A DNA stretch of 64,000 nt from the NCBI RefSeq assembly GCF_000620085.1, contig NZ_JHVJ01000006.1:1-64000 (forward strand). The letters are read 5' to 3'. Shown here piece after piece: positions 1 through 9,314 of this stretch. The number at the start of each line of letters is the position of its first letter. Within the stretch, counting starts at the first letter, position 1. Under the pieces are notes generated by a model that saw nothing but the letters and a program-made list of their open reading frames with translations, was not told the DNA's origin and ran no database searches. Position numbers and translations under genes: made by a program. The stretch is from Marinobacterium jannaschii DSM 6295. Its GTDB lineage: Bacteria; Pseudomonadota; Gammaproteobacteria; Pseudomonadales; Balneatricaceae.

Positions 1-277
1 AGAGAGCCGTAGCCTTTTTTAGTATCGCCTTCTCCCTCTCCAGCCGGTTGATCCTGGCTTCCAGCTCCTGAATCTTTTGCTGTTCGGGTGTAAGTGCCTT
101 TGACGCTGGCGTTACACCATCTCGCTCTGCACGCAACTGGTTAACCCAGCGCCGCAATGCGGTCTCACCCACATCAACTGCACGACTGGCTTCAGTCAGG
201 CTGTAGCCCTGATCAACCACCAAGCTGGCGGCTTCCATTTTGAACTCGGTTGAAAACGAACGACGCTGTCTTGCCAT
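1..277 (-). CDS. IS3-family transposase OrfA (partial at left edge)
   Basis: First reading frame of an IS3-type transposase, which binds the element ends and is fused to the DDE catalytic OrfB by a -1 frameshift. The visible 92 residues start MARQRRSFSTEFKMEAASLV and contain a helix-turn-helix (about residues 8-50, with the GETALRRWVNQLR recognition part) followed by a leucine-zipper-like stretch (IQELEARINRLEREKAILKK). An A-AAA-AAG slippery heptamer is visible at 20-14, where this family shifts frame. The ATG at 277 follows an AGGAGAGG ribosome binding site. The frame is open to the window edge. Confidence 0.88.
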   Translation of the reverse strand, partial: MARQRRSFSTEFKMEAASLVVDQGYSLTEASRAVDVGETALRRWVNQLRAERDGVTPASKALTPEQQKIQELEARINRLEREKAILKKATAL

Positions 278-344
278 TGAACACCTCTCCTTTGGTGGTG
301 ACTTTACCACCTTAAATGGTGTCCGGAATCATTAGACCACTACA
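1..344 (-). mobile_element. IS3-family insertion sequence, one end only
   Basis: The end of an IS3-family element. Read on the minus strand it begins with a TG-starting terminal sequence (TGTAGTGGTCTAATGATTCC, 344-325), followed by a short leader and orfA. The opposite end and orfB lie beyond the left edge, so the inverted-repeat partner and target duplication cannot be checked. The outer boundary at 344 is placed by the TG...CA rule for this family and is an inference. Confidence 0.8.
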
Positions 345-658
345 CCGGGAGTTCAAAGGGGGCGGCGGCACGCCCCCTTTGGGGCCGAAAGGCCAATGCA
401 GAACAGGGTCAAAGTCTGGCAGCAAGACGGTGGCCGACTGAGTAGTTCCACGCAGTCTTTCGGAATCATAAAACTCTTTATTATCAGCGCCTTAGGGTGA
501 CTCAGGGCCCCTTTCATCGCGCACGGCGTGTACTCCCACAACAACGTCTGAGGCCCGACGTTACTGAGAGGCTCCAACGCCGCCCGAGGGTTTCGTACCT
601 CAACCCGCTCTACCCTATGCCCAGAGTTATCTCGCCCCCCTAGGCAGAAATCAAAACA
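345..658. other. Non-coding stretch beside the IS element
   Basis: About 310 bases with no convincing gene. A GC-rich inverted repeat (AAAGGGGGCG / CGCCCCCTTT) sits at about 355-381, just outside the IS end. The 74-codon minus frame here has no ribosome binding site and an unlikely composition. The stretch may be the remains of sequence disrupted by the insertion. Confidence 0.4.
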
Positions 659-1507
659 TCACCACAGCTCTACCCTGTTCTGATATTGCTGCGGGGCCTG
701 GATAAAGGCGGCGATGCGGCTCCAGAGCCGGGGGCCGTAATTGGGGAAGAGATCGTTATGCCCCGCGTTAGAGACCGAGACCAGACTCTTGTGACTTGAG
801 GGATAGCGCTGGTAAAGCGCCTCCCCCAGGCGGAACGGGATCTGGCGGTCGCGGCGGCCGTGGATAAACAGCGCCGGGGTATCGATACGCTCCAGCTTGG
901 CGAGCTGGTCGAAGGGACGGCGGCTGACAAACCAGTCGAGCCAGCCCATCCCGGCGGAATCCATCACGGCATGGCCGCTGGTAAAGCTTCCGGCCAGTAT
1001 CAGGCCACCGAGGGACTGCCCCTGCGCTAGGTCGATGGCGATGGCAGAGCCGAGGGAGCGGCCGAGGATAAAGATATCCTGCGGGGCAAATTCCAGTGTG
1101 CGGGTGGCATAGCGCAGGGTGGTGGCGGCATCCAGGTAGACGCCCCATTCGCTGGGTTCGCCCTCGCTGCGGCCATAACCGCGGTAGTCGATCAGTAATA
1201 CGTTGACGCCCTTCGCCGCCAGTTGCTCGGCGTCCCGCAGCCGGTGCAGGGCGTGACCGCCATTGCCATGAAAGAACAACACCAGCTTGCGGCTGTCCGG
1301 CCGGGGCAGGTAAAAGCCATGCAGGCGGATATTGTCGGCCGTCTGCAGGGAGACTTCCTCGACGGCACTGCCACTCAGATCGTAATCGCCGGCGCTGAAA
1401 CGGGACGGAAAGAAGGCATAGTGGTTAACGATCGCATCGTTGCAGCCGGTCAGCAGCAATGGCATCAGGCCGGTGATTATCAGGATACGCAGGCGGTTAC
1501 CGATCAC
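659..1507 (-). CDS. Alpha/beta hydrolase lipoprotein (BEM46/YfhR-like)
   Basis: A 282-residue serine hydrolase predicted to be a lipoprotein: the signal sequence ends in the lipobox LLTGC with Cys22 as the lipidated residue. Fold marks are the oxyanion-side HGNGG (80-84), DYRGYGRSEG (about 107-116), the nucleophile elbow GRSLGS with Ser151, an Asp region (HGRRDRQIP) and the histidine of AGHND near the end. This is the layout of the BEM46/YfhR group, whose substrates are mostly unknown. The gene stands alone and is divergent from the symporter at 1661. The residue after the lipobox Cys is Asn, so inner- or outer-membrane location cannot be fixed. Confidence 0.87.
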   Translation of the reverse strand: MIGNRLRILIITGLMPLLLTGCNDAIVNHYAFFPSRFSAGDYDLSGSAVEEVSLQTADNIRLHGFYLPRPDSRKLVLFFHGNGGHALHRLRDAEQLAAKGVNVLLIDYRGYGRSEGEPSEWGVYLDAATTLRYATRTLEFAPQDIFILGRSLGSAIAIDLAQGQSLGGLILAGSFTSGHAVMDSAGMGWLDWFVSRRPFDQLAKLERIDTPALFIHGRRDRQIPFRLGEALYQRYPSSHKSLVSVSNAGHNDLFPNYGPRLWSRIAAFIQAPQQYQNRVELW

Positions 1508-1660
1508 TTGTGCCTCCTCAACGGTTTGTAAGGTGCTACAGGCGACGCATCAGGCCTGCCGCTACGTTGTTAACTATAGCCACAGAGTTATCTCCGGGTG
1601 GCAATTAGCTTCTACACTTCAGCTTAGTACGCCCCTGATATCTGACTGATAGGTACTGCG

Positions 1661-3088
1661 ATGGAAGCCATCATCAATTTCCTCAACGGCCTGCTCTGGG
1701 GCCAGTTACTGATTCCGCTGCTCCTCGGGGTCGGGCTGCTGTTCTCCGTCCGCCTGCGCCTGCTGCAGCTGCGCCATTTTGGCCATATGTTCCGGATTGT
1801 GATCAGCGGCCGCCGTGAGGACAGTCACGGTATCTCGCCGTTTCAGGCACTCTGTACCTCGCTCGCATCCCGGGTCGGCACCGGTAACCTGGCCGGTGTC
1901 GCAGTGGCGCTGTATATCGGCGGTGCCGGGGCGATCTTCTGGATGTGGCTGACGGCCCTGCTGGGGATGGCGACCGGTTATGCCGAGAGTGCGCTGGCAC
2001 AGCTGTATAAGACCGAGGACAGCGACGGGGTCTATCGCGGCGGCCCGGCCTACTATATCGAGCGCGGCCTGGGCCAGCGCTGGCTGGGGATGGTCTTTGC
2101 GGTACTGCTGATTATCTCCTTCGGCTTTGTCTTTAATGCGGTGCAGGCCAATTCGATTGCGCTGGCGATGGATGCCGCCTTTGCGATCGATACCCTCTGG
2201 TCCGGCATTGCGGTGACGCTGGTGGCCGGGCTGGTGATCTTCGGCGGTATCCGTTCGATCGCCCATACCGCCGAGCGGGTGGTACCGCTGATGGCACTGG
2301 TCTATATGCTGGTAGCGCTGGCGGTGGTGCTGATGAACATCACGGCCGTGCCGGGGATGCTGCTGAATATAGTCGAGAGCGCCTTCGGCCTGAACCAGGC
2401 GGCAGGCGGGGTCGCCGGTGGCCTGATGGTGGCGCTGATGAACGGCGTTAAACGCGGCCTGTTCTCCAATGAGGCGGGGATGGGATCGGCCCCTAACGCG
2501 GCTGCTTCGGCGACACCGGTGCCACACCATCCGGCTTCACAGGGCTTTGTGCAGGCGCTGGGGGTGTTTATCGATACCATTGTGATCTGCACCTGCACTG
2601 CGCTGGTCATCCTGCTGTCAGGGGTGCTGGAACCGGGTAGCGGTGTTTCCGGGGTGGCGCTGACCCAGTCGGCGCTGGAGGCGACCCTTGGCAGTGCCGG
2701 TAAATACCTGGTGGCGATCGCGATCCTGTTTTTCGCCTTCACCTCGATCATCGGTAACTACATGTATGCCGAGAGCAACCTGATCTACCTGATGGGTAAC
2801 CGCAGCGCCCACGGCGTGATCAATACGGTGCGGCTGCTGGTCCTGGCGATGGTGCTCTGGGGGGCGCAGGAAAAGGTCGGCATCGTCTGGGATGCCGCCG
2901 ATGCATCGATGGGCCTGATGGCGCTGGTCAACCTGACCGCCCTGCTGTTGCTGTCCGGTGTGGTGGTGAAGCTGACCCGGGATTATGAAAGCCAGCTGGA
3001 CCAGGGCCTGACACCGCAGCTGGATGTCCGCGACGCTGACGTCCCCGGACAGGTCGACCGGGAGATCTGGCGACGCCGGAGACCGTGA
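1661..3088 (+). CDS. Alanine/glycine:sodium symporter (AGCS family)
   Basis: A 475-residue inner-membrane carrier of the AGCS (AlsT/DagA) family, which imports alanine or glycine with Na+. The family signature is visible as SLASRVGTGNLAGV (67-80), and the conserved GLFSNEAGMGSAP lies around residue 270. About ten or more hydrophobic segments run through the protein, and the length is usual for the family. It is transcribed divergently from the hydrolase at 1507 and ends 6 bases before the convergent gene at 3094. The exact amino acid carried cannot be read from sequence. Confidence 0.92.
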   Translation: MEAIINFLNGLLWGQLLIPLLLGVGLLFSVRLRLLQLRHFGHMFRIVISGRREDSHGISPFQALCTSLASRVGTGNLAGVAVALYIGGAGAIFWMWLTALLGMATGYAESALAQLYKTEDSDGVYRGGPAYYIERGLGQRWLGMVFAVLLIISFGFVFNAVQANSIALAMDAAFAIDTLWSGIAVTLVAGLVIFGGIRSIAHTAERVVPLMALVYMLVALAVVLMNITAVPGMLLNIVESAFGLNQAAGGVAGGLMVALMNGVKRGLFSNEAGMGSAPNAAASATPVPHHPASQGFVQALGVFIDTIVICTCTALVILLSGVLEPGSGVSGVALTQSALEATLGSAGKYLVAIAILFFAFTSIIGNYMYAESNLIYLMGNRSAHGVINTVRLLVLAMVLWGAQEKVGIVWDAADASMGLMALVNLTALLLLSGVVVKLTRDYESQLDQGLTPQLDVRDADVPGQVDREIWRRRRP

Positions 3089-3093
3089 AGCGC

Positions 3094-4071
3094 CTACATC
3101 AGCCCGGTCTTCACCATATCGAACACCTCCAGCACCCGTGCCACATACTGGTCTTTGGGGCGAAAGCGGTTACTGCTGCGTTCGATAAAGTCCTGCTCCA
3201 TATGATCCAGCAGCTTATTCAGCCGCTGACGGTGCAGTCCCAGCATCGCCTGCAGCGGATCGGAGATAACACCCGACAGGGCGGCAAAGGCCGCCAGCAA
3301 CGCCATCACCGCGGCCGCGACACCCGCGGTCAGACCGAGGCTCGGTTCCGGCGGGAAGAAGGCATACCAGAGACTGCCGATCCCCTCCCCGAAAACAAAG
3401 CTGCGGATGGCAAGTTCATTGCTGATAAGCGCCGCCAGCGTCAGGGCGATACCCAGCCCGCCGGGAGTAAATTTCTGGAAGGCAAAGGCGCCCAGCACAG
3501 TGCAGCTGAGGGTGTTGGTGATATCGGCCGATGCGGTGCGGGTCACCTGATACTGGGTGATCGCTTCCATCACCACCGGTTCGGCCAGAGCATGAAAGCG
3601 GGCGCTGTCCAGCTGGCGATGGTCGTGGCGCTGGTAGAGGCTTTGCAACTCTTCGGCGATAAAGTAACTCAGCGAGCTGTCCGCCCGGCCCTCACCTAAC
3701 AGCTCTGCCAGTACCCGCTGGCTGATACTCTGCTGCACCTGAGTGGTGAAACCGGCCGGAAAGCGTCCCAGCTGCTGCCAGAGCCAGCCCCTGCCGGCTG
3801 TTTTGGCGACCAGAAAGCGGATAATGCAGAGCAAGGCATAGAGCGGGGCCCAGAACAGGTTGACCGGTGCCCGCAGCATATCCCAGCCCAATGCGACCCG
3901 GTTGGTGGCGATAGCACCGGGGTAGCGGAAATGGCGGCAGATAAATCCCGGCAGCTGCGCCCGGCAGTGGGCAAAGTAGGCCCGGATGCCGCGCTGCAGT
4001 GCCTGTTCGATCTCGGTGGATGTAATGGCCTGCACGCCTGTCTCCGTCATATTGGTGTCTAACGCTGTCAT
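3094..4071 (-). CDS. Uncharacterised membrane protein
   Basis: A 325-residue protein of unknown function. It resembles the DUF6635 group from memory, but that name is unchecked. It has a mostly soluble N-terminal half, a hydrophobic stretch near residues 70-90 (APVNLFWAPLYALLCIIRFLV) and two hydrophobic segments in the C-terminal half (TLSCTVLGAFAFQ..., TAGVAAAVMALLAAFAAL). The ATG at 4071 is chosen because AGGAG lies just before it; a longer frame to 4155 has no ribosome binding site and an unlikely polar extension. It converges with the alanine symporter and lies upstream of nothing obviously related. Confidence 0.7.
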   Translation of the reverse strand: MTALDTNMTETGVQAITSTEIEQALQRGIRAYFAHCRAQLPGFICRHFRYPGAIATNRVALGWDMLRAPVNLFWAPLYALLCIIRFLVAKTAGRGWLWQQLGRFPAGFTTQVQQSISQRVLAELLGEGRADSSLSYFIAEELQSLYQRHDHRQLDSARFHALAEPVVMEAITQYQVTRTASADITNTLSCTVLGAFAFQKFTPGGLGIALTLAALISNELAIRSFVFGEGIGSLWYAFFPPEPSLGLTAGVAAAVMALLAAFAALSGVISDPLQAMLGLHRQRLNKLLDHMEQDFIERSSNRFRPKDQYVARVLEVFDMVKTGLM

Positions 4072-4177
4072 CCGCTCCTGCCTCTGTTGCCCGGTTGAAT
4101 CCTTATGACTGCCGTGCCGGCGTTTTGATCCCGCCACCGGCAGGACAACCGGCAAGAGTGACGATATGAGCTATGTC

Positions 4178-6484
4178 TCAGGCGCAGTCAGCAGGTTGCA
4201 GCAGGCTTTCGATCGGTTGTGGCCGGGCAATACCGTAGCCCTGGGCGTAATCGACGCCAAGCTGGCGCAGGATCTGGGCGATCTCGTCGGTCTCGACAAA
4301 TTCGGCGATGGTCTTCTTGCCCATCAGATGGCCAATATCGTTGATGCTGCGCACCATCGCCAGATCGATCTCGTTTTCGGCGAGGTCTTTCACAAAGATG
4401 CCATCAATCTTAACGAAATCCACTGGCAGGTTTCTCAGGTAGCCAAATGAGGAGAGGCCGCTGCCAAAGTCATCCAGGGCAAAGCGGCAGCCCAGGGCTT
4501 TCATCTGGTTAATAAACTCCACTGCTTCGGCCAGGTTGCTGATCGCCGCGGTTTCGGTGATCTCAAAGCAGAGCTGCTGCGGCCGGATACGGTATTGCTG
4601 CAGGGTATTGCTGACGAAGGTCAGGAAGTCCTTATCGTTGATCGACAGGCCGGACAGGTTAACCGACAGCTGCAGCTCGTTGTCCGGGTTGTCGGCCAGG
4701 AAGGCACAGACCTGCTGCAGTACCCAGCGGTCCAGTTTAGGCGACAGGCCATAACGCTCGGCGGGTGGCAGGAAGGCCCCCGGCGGGATGATATTGCCCG
4801 CTTCGTCACGGTAGCGGATCAGCACCTCGTAATGGGTGTCTCCCCCCGGTTGCAGCCCGGCGATCTCCTGCTGGTAGAGGCAGAAACGGTTCTGCTCGAT
4901 GCCCTGGTGGATACGGTTGATCCACAGCATCTCGCCATGACGGCGCTCAGTCGCGGCCTCGTCCAGCTGCTGGAAGGTACGGTTACGGCCCAGGTCCTTG
5001 GCGGTGTAGCAGGAGGAGTCGGCCTGACTCAGCACGCTGGCGGCGTTGGGCCAGCTGCGGTCGAGGCTGACGACGCCGATGCTGACGGTAATCTTGAACT
5101 GCTGCTCGTCCCAGGCAAAGGAGAAGTTCTCCACCGCCTGGCGCAGTTGCTCCGCCAGGCGCAGGGCTTCCGTCTGACTGCAGTGCTCCAGCAGGATGGC
5201 AAACTCATCGCCGCCGAGGCGGGCGACAGCATCGTGCTGGCGCACCTGAGATTGCATCAGATTGCCCAGCTGTCGCAGCAGCTGGTCTCCGGCTTCATGG
5301 CCACAGCTGTCGTTGATCAGCTTGAACTGATCCACATCGAGGAAGAAAACCGCATGCTGGCTGAGATCCAGCTGCGACTGCTGCAGCCGCTGGCTGATCA
5401 GCTGCTCGAAGCGATGACGGTTAATCAGCCCGGTCAGCATACAGTGGCTGGCCTGGTACTCCAGCTGGCGCGTCATCTGGTGCGCCTCGGTGACATCCTC
5501 CTGGGTACAGAGGTAGTGGGAAATTTCGCCCAGCTCGTTGCGGATCGGTGAAATCACCACCGAGGCCCAGTAGAGATCACCGTTCTTACGCTGGTTCTGG
5601 ACGTTGCCACGCCACTCCAGGCCCTGACTGATCTGGCCCCACAGTGTCAGGTAAAACGCCTCGTCATGATGACCGGAATTCAGCATGCGCGGATTCTGTC
5701 CCAGGCACTCCGCCCGGCTGTAGCCGGTGACGCTGCAAAAGCGCGGGTTCACATAGGTAATACGCGCCTGCGGATCGGTAATCATCACCATGGTGGCGCA
5801 CTGCTCTACCACCACGGAGAACTGCTTCAGTTCATCCTGATAGCGCTTGAACTCGCTGATATCGCGGGTAATTGCGAGGTGTGCCTTAACCTGACCATCG
5901 CTGTCCCACAGCGGCACCGCATGGCTGTCGACCCGTTTCCGCCCGCCCTGCAGGTCCAGCACGTCGTATTCCATCTGGGCCGATTCGCCACAGAAGATGC
6001 GGCGGTTAAACTCGATATAGGCTTCGCGGTCTTCCGGGGCAATGAGGTCATAGACCGAGGCGTTACGTACCTGTTCGATTGAATCGGCGGCAATGATACT
6101 GAGCCCGGCCGGGTTCATATCCAGCAGAGTTCCGTCCTCGGCGACGGTTTTAACACATTCAGGCTCGGAGGCGATGATCTGTTGCATCTGCTCCTGTTGC
6201 TGCTTTAACTGGCGGTATTGCAGCCGCGCCCTGACCACTATATGCCCCACCACCAGCCCGAACAGCAGCCAGAGTGCACTGATCGCCACGCGGAACGCGA
6301 TCTCCTCCGGGGTAGGCTGGGTCAGCTGTTGCAGGAAGGAGATATCACGGAAGCGCCAGGCCGCCAGCAGCGGATCGATGACCCAGATCAGCAGGCTGAA
6401 CAGCAACGCGCCCCGGAAAGGACCGGAAGCGACAATCTGCGGCAGGTTGAATTCTGCCAGAAAACGAGAACAGGTTTTAAGCAA
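4178..6484 (-). CDS. PAS-PAS-GGDEF-EAL cyclic-di-GMP protein
   Basis: A 768-residue inner-membrane protein that should make and/or break cyclic di-GMP. Two membrane helices (about 23-43 and 63-84) precede two PAS domains (about 100-215 and 220-335), a GGDEF domain and an EAL domain. The cyclase motif GGDEF is intact (424-428), with an inhibitory RxxD site just upstream (415-418). The phosphodiesterase motif reads EVLIR (553-557) rather than EALxR, but DDFGSG (671-676) and later acidic residues are kept, so hydrolytic activity is likely though not certain. There is no periplasmic sensor, so the PAS domains are the likely inputs. It stands alone. Confidence 0.93.
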   Translation of the reverse strand: MLKTCSRFLAEFNLPQIVASGPFRGALLFSLLIWVIDPLLAAWRFRDISFLQQLTQPTPEEIAFRVAISALWLLFGLVVGHIVVRARLQYRQLKQQQEQMQQIIASEPECVKTVAEDGTLLDMNPAGLSIIAADSIEQVRNASVYDLIAPEDREAYIEFNRRIFCGESAQMEYDVLDLQGGRKRVDSHAVPLWDSDGQVKAHLAITRDISEFKRYQDELKQFSVVVEQCATMVMITDPQARITYVNPRFCSVTGYSRAECLGQNPRMLNSGHHDEAFYLTLWGQISQGLEWRGNVQNQRKNGDLYWASVVISPIRNELGEISHYLCTQEDVTEAHQMTRQLEYQASHCMLTGLINRHRFEQLISQRLQQSQLDLSQHAVFFLDVDQFKLINDSCGHEAGDQLLRQLGNLMQSQVRQHDAVARLGGDEFAILLEHCSQTEALRLAEQLRQAVENFSFAWDEQQFKITVSIGVVSLDRSWPNAASVLSQADSSCYTAKDLGRNRTFQQLDEAATERRHGEMLWINRIHQGIEQNRFCLYQQEIAGLQPGGDTHYEVLIRYRDEAGNIIPPGAFLPPAERYGLSPKLDRWVLQQVCAFLADNPDNELQLSVNLSGLSINDKDFLTFVSNTLQQYRIRPQQLCFEITETAAISNLAEAVEFINQMKALGCRFALDDFGSGLSSFGYLRNLPVDFVKIDGIFVKDLAENEIDLAMVRSINDIGHLMGKKTIAEFVETDEIAQILRQLGVDYAQGYGIARPQPIESLLQPADCA

Positions 6485-6593
6485 GGCGCAATCATCCCAA
6501 TAATGCCTGAAACGCCTAAGTTAGCATTTCAGCGCTAAATAACTAGCACTAATTCAATTACCCGGCGGGGACAGTAAAGTTGCCTGATGATGG

Positions 6594-7262
6594 TCAGTTA
6601 AGCAGCTGTTTATAGGCAGTAATGACTTCGGCAGCTGCCGGATTACGCTGCAGCATGCGCTGGTAGTGATTCAGCGTGCGCCGCAGGTAATCGCGGTGCG
6701 TGGCCTGGTCGAAATCCCACATCTGCGCGCCCACCGGACTGACCGGCGCGGCATCGCGGGCGGTGGTGACATGCAGTACTTCATAGAAGCGGTTGTTTTC
6801 CTGCAGCAGGGATTCGGCCAGCAGCCCGAGGTTCATCGCCCGCAAGGCCTGGCGCACCTGATACTGCTGCCGTACCGGACAGAGGATAAATTCCAGTGCC
6901 TGACCCGGATGGGCGTTTAGCAGGGCTGTGACCAGTTCGACCAGCAACTCGCCCCCGACCCCGGCAAGAATCACCAGCTGGCGTCCCGCAGCCGGCAACG
7001 GCAATTGCGACACATCGGCGCAGTGAACCTGCCAGCTCTGCCTCGGCAGGTGCGCAAAGAAGCGCTGCAGGCTGGACTCGACATCGGCCATCAGCGCCGG
7101 TACCCGATCGACAAAGTGCACTTTGTGCGCCGCCCGCCGTGCCAGCAAGGCCATCCCCAGCTGGCCATGGTCACAGCAACAGTCCCAGATATGCTCATAA
7201 GCAGGCTCTGGAGTCTCTGGGATCATCGCATCGATCCGTTGCAGGCGCAGGCTGAGTTTCAA
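6594..7262 (-). CDS. trmK: tRNA (adenine(22)-N1)-methyltransferase family protein
   Basis: A 222-residue SAM-dependent methyltransferase of the TrmK family, which methylates A22 in tRNAs of bacteria that have it. The N-terminal LSLRLQRIDAMIP matches the usual family start. The SAM-binding region is WDCCCDHGQLGMALL (about 27-41), and LVILAGVGGELLVELV fills the motif IV area. The start is a TTG at 7262 without a clear ribosome binding site, supported by the family N-terminus rather than by initiation signals. Function in gammaproteobacteria is inferred from the family. Confidence 0.85.
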   Translation of the reverse strand: MKLSLRLQRIDAMIPETPEPAYEHIWDCCCDHGQLGMALLARRAAHKVHFVDRVPALMADVESSLQRFFAHLPRQSWQVHCADVSQLPLPAAGRQLVILAGVGGELLVELVTALLNAHPGQALEFILCPVRQQYQVRQALRAMNLGLLAESLLQENNRFYEVLHVTTARDAAPVSPVGAQMWDFDQATHRDYLRRTLNHYQRMLQRNPAAAEVITAYKQLLN

Positions 7263-7310
7263 GGGAGGGTACCGCCATCATGGTTATGTCAGGGGCGGCA
7301 ATGATAGGGG

Positions 7311-7337
7311 AAAAGCCCCCGGTTGAGTACCGGGGGC
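7311..7337 (-). terminator. Rho-independent terminator after the 7374 gene
   Basis: Read on the minus strand, GCCCCCGGT / ACCGGGGGC form a 9-bp GC-rich stem with a 5-base loop, followed by CTTTTCC. It sits 37 bases after the stop of the gene ending at 7374. Confidence 0.8.
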
Positions 7338-7373
7338 GGACAGGCTGCGATCAGTATGACAGCGGCTTCAGAC

Positions 7374-9107
7374 TTAGCGCGCCGCGGTCTCGACCTCTTG
7401 TGGCACTTTCATATCGAACTCGGTCAGCAGCTCGACGCCCTGGGGGTTCGGTCCGAGATCCAGCTTCAGGCGCAGGTCCAGTCCCTGCAGCAGGGCGATA
7501 TCATCCGCCAGCTCGGGATCGGCACTCATCTGCAGCATCGGGATCATCGGTGCCATTGCCTTCTGGTAATCCACTGACAGGCTCAGCAGGCCATTGGCGA
7601 CCGGTGCAGTTGTTTTCAGCTGATCGGCCACGGCGGCGCCCTTGTCACCGGTATAGAGCACCAGATGCTTGCCCTTCAGCGCCAGCATCGGCTGAACATC
7701 GAAGTTGGGCGGTATCGGCAGCAGGCCGGAGATATCCACTGCGGTACCATCCAGCGGCAGTTCCAGCTGCGCCAGCTGAGGCAGCATCGATTTCGCCAGA
7801 TTAACCAGATTCGCCGGGTTCTCGGCACTCAGCGAGACTATCGCCTCGAAGCTGTCCAGGTCGGGCTTGGTGGCATCGGTATTGAGGCTGTAGTCCAGCA
7901 GCGACATCGAGACGCCTTTCACGCCCTGCGCCATACCGGTCACCATGCCCAGCATCATCGGGTTGTTGCCTGACATCGACTGCTGCATCTGCTGCAGTGG
8001 CTGGCAGCTGTATTCCGGCGTCATGGCATCGTTCCAGATTGATGTCAGCGCCGGGCTGATCTTATCGGCTTCAAGGCCAAGGCCAAACCCGAACACCGAT
8101 GGCTGGGACAGATACTCGGGCAGGAAGCCCTGCATCGAGTTCAGCGCATCCATAAAGACCTTGTTTTTGCTCTCCAGTACCGCTGAAGCCACCATATGCG
8201 TTTTCTCGGCACTGATATTGGTTTCGCGCGAGCCCATCACGATACGGGGCCAGTTTTCCGCCACCCCCTTCAATTCACTGCGACAGGCGTCGGTGCGAAC
8301 ATCTGCCAGATCCAGTTCGCCGGCTTTGACGACATTCCCCAGCATCTCTGCCAGCAGGTTACCCTTCTCGGTCGTCAGGCCGGTCACCAGGTTGAGATGA
8401 TCGATATAGCTGATATTAGTAGCTTCGAAACCGTGCTGTTTCTGCAGCGCCGCCAGTTTATCGCTGTCGGCCAGCGAGACGGCCGGTTTCGTCAGGCCAA
8501 AGGCCATCTCGGTGACTGCGGCATCGTTAAAGTCAGTATCCAGGGTGATGCTGACCCAGCCGTCGCGCTCAGTCACCAGCAGGTCCAGCGTCTTACCATC
8601 CTCGCCCAGCGGATAGGCGCGATACGACTGCCCTTTCAGGTAACGCAGCTGATGGCTCAGGCCGCTTTCCTGTTCAGCCTTGTCCAGCAAAGTCCAGATC
8701 GCCTGCGGATCGGCCACCTGATAGCGTGCCACCGGGATGAAGCCCAGGGTGTAGATAAAGGAGCGCATCTCATCCGGCAGGCCGAAGGTTTGCTGGAATG
8801 TTTCGGCTGATCCGGCGGCGTCCATGTAGGCGATCATCAGCTGACCAAAGAAACGGGCTCTGGGGTCGGATTCATCCTGCAGGGCTTCAGCCAGGTGCTG
8901 CGGCGATTTAGGCTGGGTCAGGGCCGTGGACTGCAGATAGGCCTTCATCGGGAACGGCTGTAGCTGGCCGCTGAACATCACCGTATCGGCGGGCACATGG
9001 CTCAGCACCGCCTGGGTCGGGTCCTGCGGCTGATTGACGGACTGATTAATAAGGTACCCGGCGATCCCTGCTCCTGCGATCGCACCCGCTATAACTAAAT
9101 TGCGCAC
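7374..9107 (-). CDS. Uncharacterised membrane-anchored protein
   Basis: A 577-residue protein that I do not recognise. It has one N-terminal hydrophobic segment (LVIAGAIAGAGIAGYLI, residues about 3-19) and then a long domain likely to lie in the periplasm, with repeated alternation of hydrophobic strands and an LDLRLKLDLGPNPQGVEL segment near the end. The GTG at 9107 is preferred because AGGGAG lies 8 bases before it. The frame extends 22 codons further up without a start signal. It has its own terminator (7311-7337) and a divergent-free, isolated position between trmK and the TonB receptor. Confidence 0.75.
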   Translation of the reverse strand: MRNLVIAGAIAGAGIAGYLINQSVNQPQDPTQAVLSHVPADTVMFSGQLQPFPMKAYLQSTALTQPKSPQHLAEALQDESDPRARFFGQLMIAYMDAAGSAETFQQTFGLPDEMRSFIYTLGFIPVARYQVADPQAIWTLLDKAEQESGLSHQLRYLKGQSYRAYPLGEDGKTLDLLVTERDGWVSITLDTDFNDAAVTEMAFGLTKPAVSLADSDKLAALQKQHGFEATNISYIDHLNLVTGLTTEKGNLLAEMLGNVVKAGELDLADVRTDACRSELKGVAENWPRIVMGSRETNISAEKTHMVASAVLESKNKVFMDALNSMQGFLPEYLSQPSVFGFGLGLEADKISPALTSIWNDAMTPEYSCQPLQQMQQSMSGNNPMMLGMVTGMAQGVKGVSMSLLDYSLNTDATKPDLDSFEAIVSLSAENPANLVNLAKSMLPQLAQLELPLDGTAVDISGLLPIPPNFDVQPMLALKGKHLVLYTGDKGAAVADQLKTTAPVANGLLSLSVDYQKAMAPMIPMLQMSADPELADDIALLQGLDLRLKLDLGPNPQGVELLTEFDMKVPQEVETAAR

Positions 9108-9255
9108 ACTGCATACTCCCTGCAGACTGAATAAGAGCACCGATGGTAACGCAGCGGGTCGAACAGGCACCACTTAAACCTGTAAATTAGGAATTATTCC
9201 TAGATATTGAAAAGTAACTGATTTCAGTGCTTTAGCCCTGCCTGACTGGCCCCAG

Positions 9256-9294
9256 GGCAACGGAGTGCCCGCAGACTGCGGGCATCCCGTTGCC
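9256..9294 (-). terminator. Strong stem-loop after the TonB receptor gene
   Basis: GGCAACGG and CCGTTGCC enclose a second stem, TGCCCGC / GCGGGCA, together a 15-bp interrupted hairpin. It begins 21 bases after the stop of the receptor gene ending at 9315. No run of T follows on either strand, so it may be a Rho-dependent end or an mRNA-protecting structure rather than a standard terminator. Confidence 0.5.
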
Positions 9295-9314
9295 GCCGGG
9301 AGCATGGCAATGGC

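Noticed and set aside
353-577. 74-codon minus frame beside the IS element
   Set aside because: No ribosome binding site, unusual composition and no resemblance to known proteins; treated as non-coding.
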